Source: DATDAW01 sp036524675 (GTDB lineage: Bacteria; Verrucomicrobiota; Verrucomicrobiia; Chthoniobacterales; DASVRZ01). Taken from it: DNA of 16,859 nt. The stretch is from contig DATDBU010000046.1 in assembly GCA_036524675.1 (NCBI GenBank), forward strand, positions 1 through 16,859, given 5' to 3'. Position numbers and translations under genes: made by a program. The notes below the pieces were generated by a model that was given only the letters and a program-made list of their open reading frames with translations, did not search any database and was not told the origin of the DNA. Positions 13,448 to 16,859 of this stretch are shown here, piece after piece (within the stretch, counting starts at the first letter, position 1; the number at the start of each line of letters is the position of its first letter).

Positions 13448-14059
13448 TCAGGGCCTCGGTGTAACCGTCGCCGTCCCGCTCATCCCCGTCTGCCCGACCA
13501 TTGCCGCCTCGATCGTATAGGTCCGTCCGACAGCCATGTCACGTGTCGGCACAGATTCCGAATACTCGATTCGTTCGCCGGGATTGATTGTGATCACGCC
13601 GTATTCAGCGTTGAACGCGCGATCTTCGGACCATGTAAAAATGATTTTCCCTTCAGGAGACCTGGCGAGAATCTCGATGCGCTGCGACGAAGTAAAGGTC
13701 AGGTTGACCATGTTTTTCTCACGGTTTGCAGCGCGGACGGTTACTTGCACCTGGCGTTTTTCGCTCAGCGAAGGCGACGGATCATCCACCAGGACGGTGA
13801 ACTCCAAACCACGGACTTGTTTGACCTCCGGCGACCGGTCGAACGGATGCAGCACGCGATCGAGAAAACTGCGCTTTCTCGGCGTTGACACCTCCGTGGG
13901 CGCAGCAACACCGGGTGCAGTGGAATCGACCGGACCGCTGACGGCCGCCGTTTCGGACGCAGCGGCAGGGCCTTTCTTTTTCCAAAAGCATCCCGCAGAA
14001 CTCAAAGCGATTAGGATAAGGGTTGTAGGAAGGAGGACAAAATTGACGCGTTTACGCAT
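13448..14059 (-). CDS. Putative lipoprotein with BsuPI-like domain
   Basis: Hypothetical envelope protein of 203 residues from the ATG at 14059. The N terminus MRKRVNFVLLPTTLILIALS-SAGC is a lipoprotein-type signal with Cys24 as the likely lipidated residue; the -3 position is Ser, a little atypical. A Lys/Ala/Pro-rich linker follows (about 25-65). Residues about 72-165 look like a BsuPI (intracellular proteinase inhibitor) beta-sandwich: LEFTVLVDDPSP, VQVTVRAANREKNMVNLTF, QRIEILARSPEGKIIFTWSE and INPGERIEYSESVPTRD. In other bacteria this fold is common in envelope proteins whose role is unknown, so protease inhibition should not be assumed. GGAGG lies just 2 nt before the ATG; a GTG at 14074 is an alternative start. 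Divergent from 14124. Confidence 0.72.
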   Translation of the reverse strand: MRKRVNFVLLPTTLILIALSSAGCFWKKKGPAAASETAAVSGPVDSTAPGVAAPTEVSTPRKRSFLDRVLHPFDRSPEVKQVRGLEFTVLVDDPSPSLSEKRQVQVTVRAANREKNMVNLTFTSSQRIEILARSPEGKIIFTWSEDRAFNAEYGVITINPGERIEYSESVPTRDMAVGRTYTIEAAMVGQTGMSGTATVTPRP

Positions 14060-14123
14060 TTCCTCCGGATACACAAAGGTTTCCGAGGTTGCAATTGCGT
14101 TCGGATTCTTTCATGCAAACCGA

Positions 14124-14615
14124 ATGTCTTCCCTCTCCTCCCGTGTGCTCGTCGTCTTTCTGGTCGCGCTTGCCGGCTTTTTTAACGTTGCCGGTTCAAA
14201 AAAGAAGCCGGCGGTAACCGTGCGTTTTCACGTGGAAACGTCGAAAGAGAACGGCGCCCCGTTTACGCTCCACATTCCCCGAGCCGACGGCCAGGGCGAT
14301 CTGTGGGTGAGCCAGATCCCGGCGATCTCCGAAGAAGACATGGAATCATTCCTGCCTTTTCAGGCAAGCGACGGGACATTTGGCGCGTACTTCAAACTCG
14401 ATCCTCATGGCAAGCTCATGATCGAAACCCTCAGCATGGAGGCCAGGGGAAAAGTCCTGGCCATCATTGTCAATGGCCGCCACGTCATTGATCTGCTCAT
14501 CGACCGCCCCATTCGCGACGGCCTCGCGGTCATTCCCAGCGGGTTGACCACCCAGGAGGTCGATCTCCTCCACAAAAAACTCAAGATTACCGGTGAGAAG
14601 ACAGGGAAAAAATGA
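14124..14615 (+). CDS. Small secreted protein resembling the SecD P1-head domain
   Basis: 163 residues with an N-terminal signal (SSRVLVVFLVALAGFFNVAG, about 5-24) followed by a soluble domain. The domain recalls the periplasmic P1 head of SecD: an early beta-strand VTVRFHVETS, LWVSQIPAISEEDMESF, FGAYFKLDPHGKLMIETLS, then GKVLAIIVNGRHVIDLLI, IRDGLAVIPSGLTTQEVDLL. The last part matches the SecD pattern 'GKxLAIVxDGxVxxAPxIxxPIxxGxAxIxGxFTxEEAxxL'. There are no SecD transmembrane helices, so this is a lone domain, not a translocase. The start at 14124 is chosen because it gives the signal peptide; the same frame runs back to 13536 but would overlap the divergent lipoprotein. No strong ribosome-binding site. 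49 nt before icd. Confidence 0.72.
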   Translation: MSSLSSRVLVVFLVALAGFFNVAGSKKKPAVTVRFHVETSKENGAPFTLHIPRADGQGDLWVSQIPAISEEDMESFLPFQASDGTFGAYFKLDPHGKLMIETLSMEARGKVLAIIVNGRHVIDLLIDRPIRDGLAVIPSGLTTQEVDLLHKKLKITGEKTGKK

Positions 14616-14664
14616 TTTACACCTATTCTCGCACAAGGTTCTGATCCAAACCATCATCACGACT

Positions 14665-16859
14665 ATGTCCCTGCTTCCTACCATCATCTACACCAAGACC
14701 GACGAAGCGCCCGCTCTCGCCACCTATTCCCTGCTCCCCATCGTCCAGGCGTTCACCAAACATTCCGGCATTGCGGTTGAAACCCGGGACATCTCTCTCG
14801 CCGGGCGTATTATCGCCAATTTTCCCGATTACCTCACGGACGATCAGAAAATCGGCGACGCACTTAGCGAACTCGGCGCACTGACTCTCAAACCGGAAGC
14901 TAACATCATCAAGCTCCCGAACATCAGCGCCTCCATCCCCCAGCTCAAAGCCGCCATCGCGGAGTTGCAGAAAAAGGGCTACAAACTACCCGCCTACCCG
15001 GACGATCCGAAAACGGATGCCGAAAAAGACGTCCGCGGACGTTACGACAAAATCAAAGGTAGCGCCGTGAACCCGGTCCTGCGCGAAGGTAATTCCGACC
15101 GGCGGGCGCCGAAAGCCGTGAAGGAATACGCGAAGCATCATCCGCATTCCATGGGCAAATGGTCGCCCGACTCAAAGACCAGTGTCGGCACCATGGGCGG
15201 CGTCGGCGACTTTTTCTCGAATGAAAAATCCGTGACCGTTCCCGCCGCGACCGAAGTGAAAATCGAGTTCATCGGCAAGGATGGCTCCAGCAAAGTCCTC
15301 AAGGAAAAGACCCCGTTCAAAGCCGGTGAAATCCTCGATGGCACTTTCATCAGCAAAAAAGCCCTCGTTGCGTTCCTCGAACAGCAAATCGCGAAAGCCA
15401 AAGCCGGCGGCGTCCTCTTTTCTCTGCATATGAAGGCCACTATGATGAAGGTCTCGGACCCCATCATTTTCGGTCACGCCGTCGAAGTTTTCTTCAAAGA
15501 CCTCCTCGCCAAACACGCCGCCACACTGAAGGAACTGGGCGTCGATTTCAAAAATGGCTTTGGCGACCTGGTGGCCAAAATTCAGACGCTGCCCGCGGAA
15601 AAAAAAGCCGAGATCGAAGCCGACATCCAGGCCGCCTACGCCAAGGGTCCCGCACTCTCGATGGTGAATTCTGACAAAGGCATCACCAACCTGCACGTGC
15701 CCAGCGATGTCATCGTGGACGCCTCCATGCCCGCCATGATCCGTGCTGGCGGCAAAGTCTGGGATGCCCAAGGCAAAACGGGCGACACGTTGGCCGTCAT
15801 TCCCGACAGCTCCTACGCCGGCGTTTATCAGGCTGTCATCGATTTCTGTAAAAAGAACGGCGCGCTCGATCCGAAAACCATGGGTTCCGTCCCGAATGTT
15901 GGTCTCATGGCCCAGGCCGCCGAGGAATACGGTTCGCACAACAAGACCTTTGAAATCCCGGCCGACGGCACGGTCCACGTCACCGACTCCGCCGGCAACA
16001 TCCTCCTCGAACACAGTGTCGGGGAGGGCGACATCTGGCGCGCCTGCCAGACGAAGGACGCTCCGGTGCAGGATTGGGTAAAACTCGCCGTGAACCGCGC
16101 CCGCGCCACCGGCGATCCGGCCGTTTTCTGGCTCGACAAAGCCCGCGCCCACGACGCGCAAATCATCGCAAAGGTCGAAAAATACCTCGCGGATCACGAC
16201 ACCGCGGGTCTCGACATTCGAATCCTGCCACCCGCCGAAGCGTGCACGTTCTCCTTGGAACGCATTGTCCAAGGTAAGGACACCATTTCCGTCACGGGCA
16301 ACGTCCTTCGCGATTACCTCACCGACCTATTCCCCATCCTCGAAGTCGGCACCTCGGCCAAGATGCTTTCCATCGTTCCGCTCATGAAAGGCGGCGGCCT
16401 CTTCGAAACGGGCGCCGGCGGCTCAGCGCCTAAGCATGTGCAGCAATTTCTCGAAGAAAACTATCTCCGCTGGGACTCCCTTGGTGAATTCTTCGCTCTC
16501 GCCCCGTCGCTGGAGCAGATCAGCACCGTCTTCGGCAACGCCAAAGCCAAAATCCTCGCCGACACCCTCGACGCCGCCACTGGCAAATTCCTCGAAAACG
16601 ACAAGTCACCCGGTCGGAAGTTAGGCACTATCGACAATCGCGGCAGCCACTTCTATCTCGCCCTCTACTGGGCCCAAGCCCTCGCTGCCCAGACCGCCGA
16701 TGCCGAATTGAAGTCCCTCTTCACTCCCATCGCAGAAAAACTCAGCGCCAACGAGACGAAGATCGTGGACGAACTCCTAGCTGTCCAAGGCAAGCCCGTT
16801 GACATCAGCGGCTACTACCAGCCCGACGAAGCCAAAGCAAGTGCCGCCCTGCGCCCGAG
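14665..16859 (+). CDS. icd: Monomeric NADP-dependent isocitrate dehydrogenase, 3' end cut by window
   Basis: Oxidatively decarboxylates isocitrate to 2-oxoglutarate with NADP+ in the TCA cycle. It is the monomeric (IDH-II) type, about 740 aa, unrelated in length to the dimeric Icd. The 731 visible residues start MSLLPTIIYTKTDEAPALAT. Residues matching the Azotobacter enzyme are seen: Ser133, Asn136, Arg140 and Arg146 in KGSAVNPVLREGNSDRR, Lys257 in SLHMKATMMKVSDPI, Asp352 in VDASMPAMIR, Tyr422 in AEEYGSHNKTFE, Arg549-Asp550 and Asp554 in LRDYLTDLFPI. The NADP pocket has His591 in GAGGSAPKHVQQF, Arg602 in LRWDSLGEF and Arg651. The text ends in ISGYYQPDEAKASAALRP, so only about ten residues are missing. 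Composition is strongly GC-third-position, as in a highly expressed core gene. Confidence 0.95.
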   Translation, partial: MSLLPTIIYTKTDEAPALATYSLLPIVQAFTKHSGIAVETRDISLAGRIIANFPDYLTDDQKIGDALSELGALTLKPEANIIKLPNISASIPQLKAAIAELQKKGYKLPAYPDDPKTDAEKDVRGRYDKIKGSAVNPVLREGNSDRRAPKAVKEYAKHHPHSMGKWSPDSKTSVGTMGGVGDFFSNEKSVTVPAATEVKIEFIGKDGSSKVLKEKTPFKAGEILDGTFISKKALVAFLEQQIAKAKAGGVLFSLHMKATMMKVSDPIIFGHAVEVFFKDLLAKHAATLKELGVDFKNGFGDLVAKIQTLPAEKKAEIEADIQAAYAKGPALSMVNSDKGITNLHVPSDVIVDASMPAMIRAGGKVWDAQGKTGDTLAVIPDSSYAGVYQAVIDFCKKNGALDPKTMGSVPNVGLMAQAAEEYGSHNKTFEIPADGTVHVTDSAGNILLEHSVGEGDIWRACQTKDAPVQDWVKLAVNRARATGDPAVFWLDKARAHDAQIIAKVEKYLADHDTAGLDIRILPPAEACTFSLERIVQGKDTISVTGNVLRDYLTDLFPILEVGTSAKMLSIVPLMKGGGLFETGAGGSAPKHVQQFLEENYLRWDSLGEFFALAPSLEQISTVFGNAKAKILADTLDAATGKFLENDKSPGRKLGTIDNRGSHFYLALYWAQALAAQTADAELKSLFTPIAEKLSANETKIVDELLAVQGKPVDISGYYQPDEAKASAALRP

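Noticed and set aside
13536..14123. Upstream extension of the plus-strand SecD-like gene
   Set aside because: It lies antisense to the lipoprotein gene, and the ATG at 14124 gives a proper signal peptide.
15172..16272. 366-residue open frame on the minus strand opposite icd
   Set aside because: Low-complexity Gly/Asp/Phe-rich product typical of the antisense frame of a GC-rich gene; icd on the plus strand is unambiguous.
1..16859. CRISPR array, phage genes, transposase or toxin-antitoxin pair
   Set aside because: No regularly spaced repeats of CRISPR size and no proteins of these types on either strand; the genes are mostly core metabolism.

Overview
The window is a gene-dense, moderately GC-rich bacterial chromosome segment. 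Fourteen genes lie head-to-tail on the minus strand (about 1-14060), and two genes lie on the plus strand to the right (14124 to the edge). Most are housekeeping genes with clear family motifs. The lineage is probably Verrucomicrobiota, perhaps a soil Chthoniobacterales-type organism. This is inference from gene style: a zinc-ribbon L32 downstream of a YceD/DUF177 gene, a stand-alone 5'-nuclease, a monomeric IDH, a secreted GH-A glycosidase with an FN3 tail, and AT-rich intergenic repeats of 'GATTTTCGA' and 'TTAAGTTTTAAG' type. No rRNA or tRNA is present to confirm it.

From right to left in transcription order, the minus-strand run begins with a lipoprotein carrying a BsuPI-like domain. After a repeat-bearing gap come a stand-alone 5'-3' exonuclease, yceD (DUF177), rpmF (L32), plsX and fabH. 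The yceD-rpmF-plsX-fabH block is the classic ribosome/phospholipid/fatty-acid initiation cluster, with gaps of 1-2 nt at two junctions. A second repeat-rich gap separates it from tatD. Then comes a 132-nt gap with stacked palindromes, a secreted 775-aa glycosidase, and a Gfo/Idh/MocA oxidoreductase. These two may serve polysaccharide or sugar metabolism.

The minus-strand run continues with an ExoD-like membrane protein overlapping mutY, then trpB, yicC, gmk and the 5' part of coaBC. The trpB-yicC-gmk-coaBC junctions are very tight: stop and start abut as TAAATG, then a 9-nt gap, then an ATGA overlap. This suggests co-transcription and translational coupling.

On the plus strand, a small secreted protein resembling the SecD P1-head fold lies 49 nt upstream of a nearly complete monomeric NADP-dependent isocitrate dehydrogenase that runs off the right edge.

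No phage genes, transposases, CRISPR array or intact mobile element were found. The most interesting signals are the nested palindromes before the glycosidase, possible sliding-clamp-binding tails on two DNA-processing enzymes, departures from the MutY consensus, the lone SecD-like domain protein, and the intergenic repeat families.
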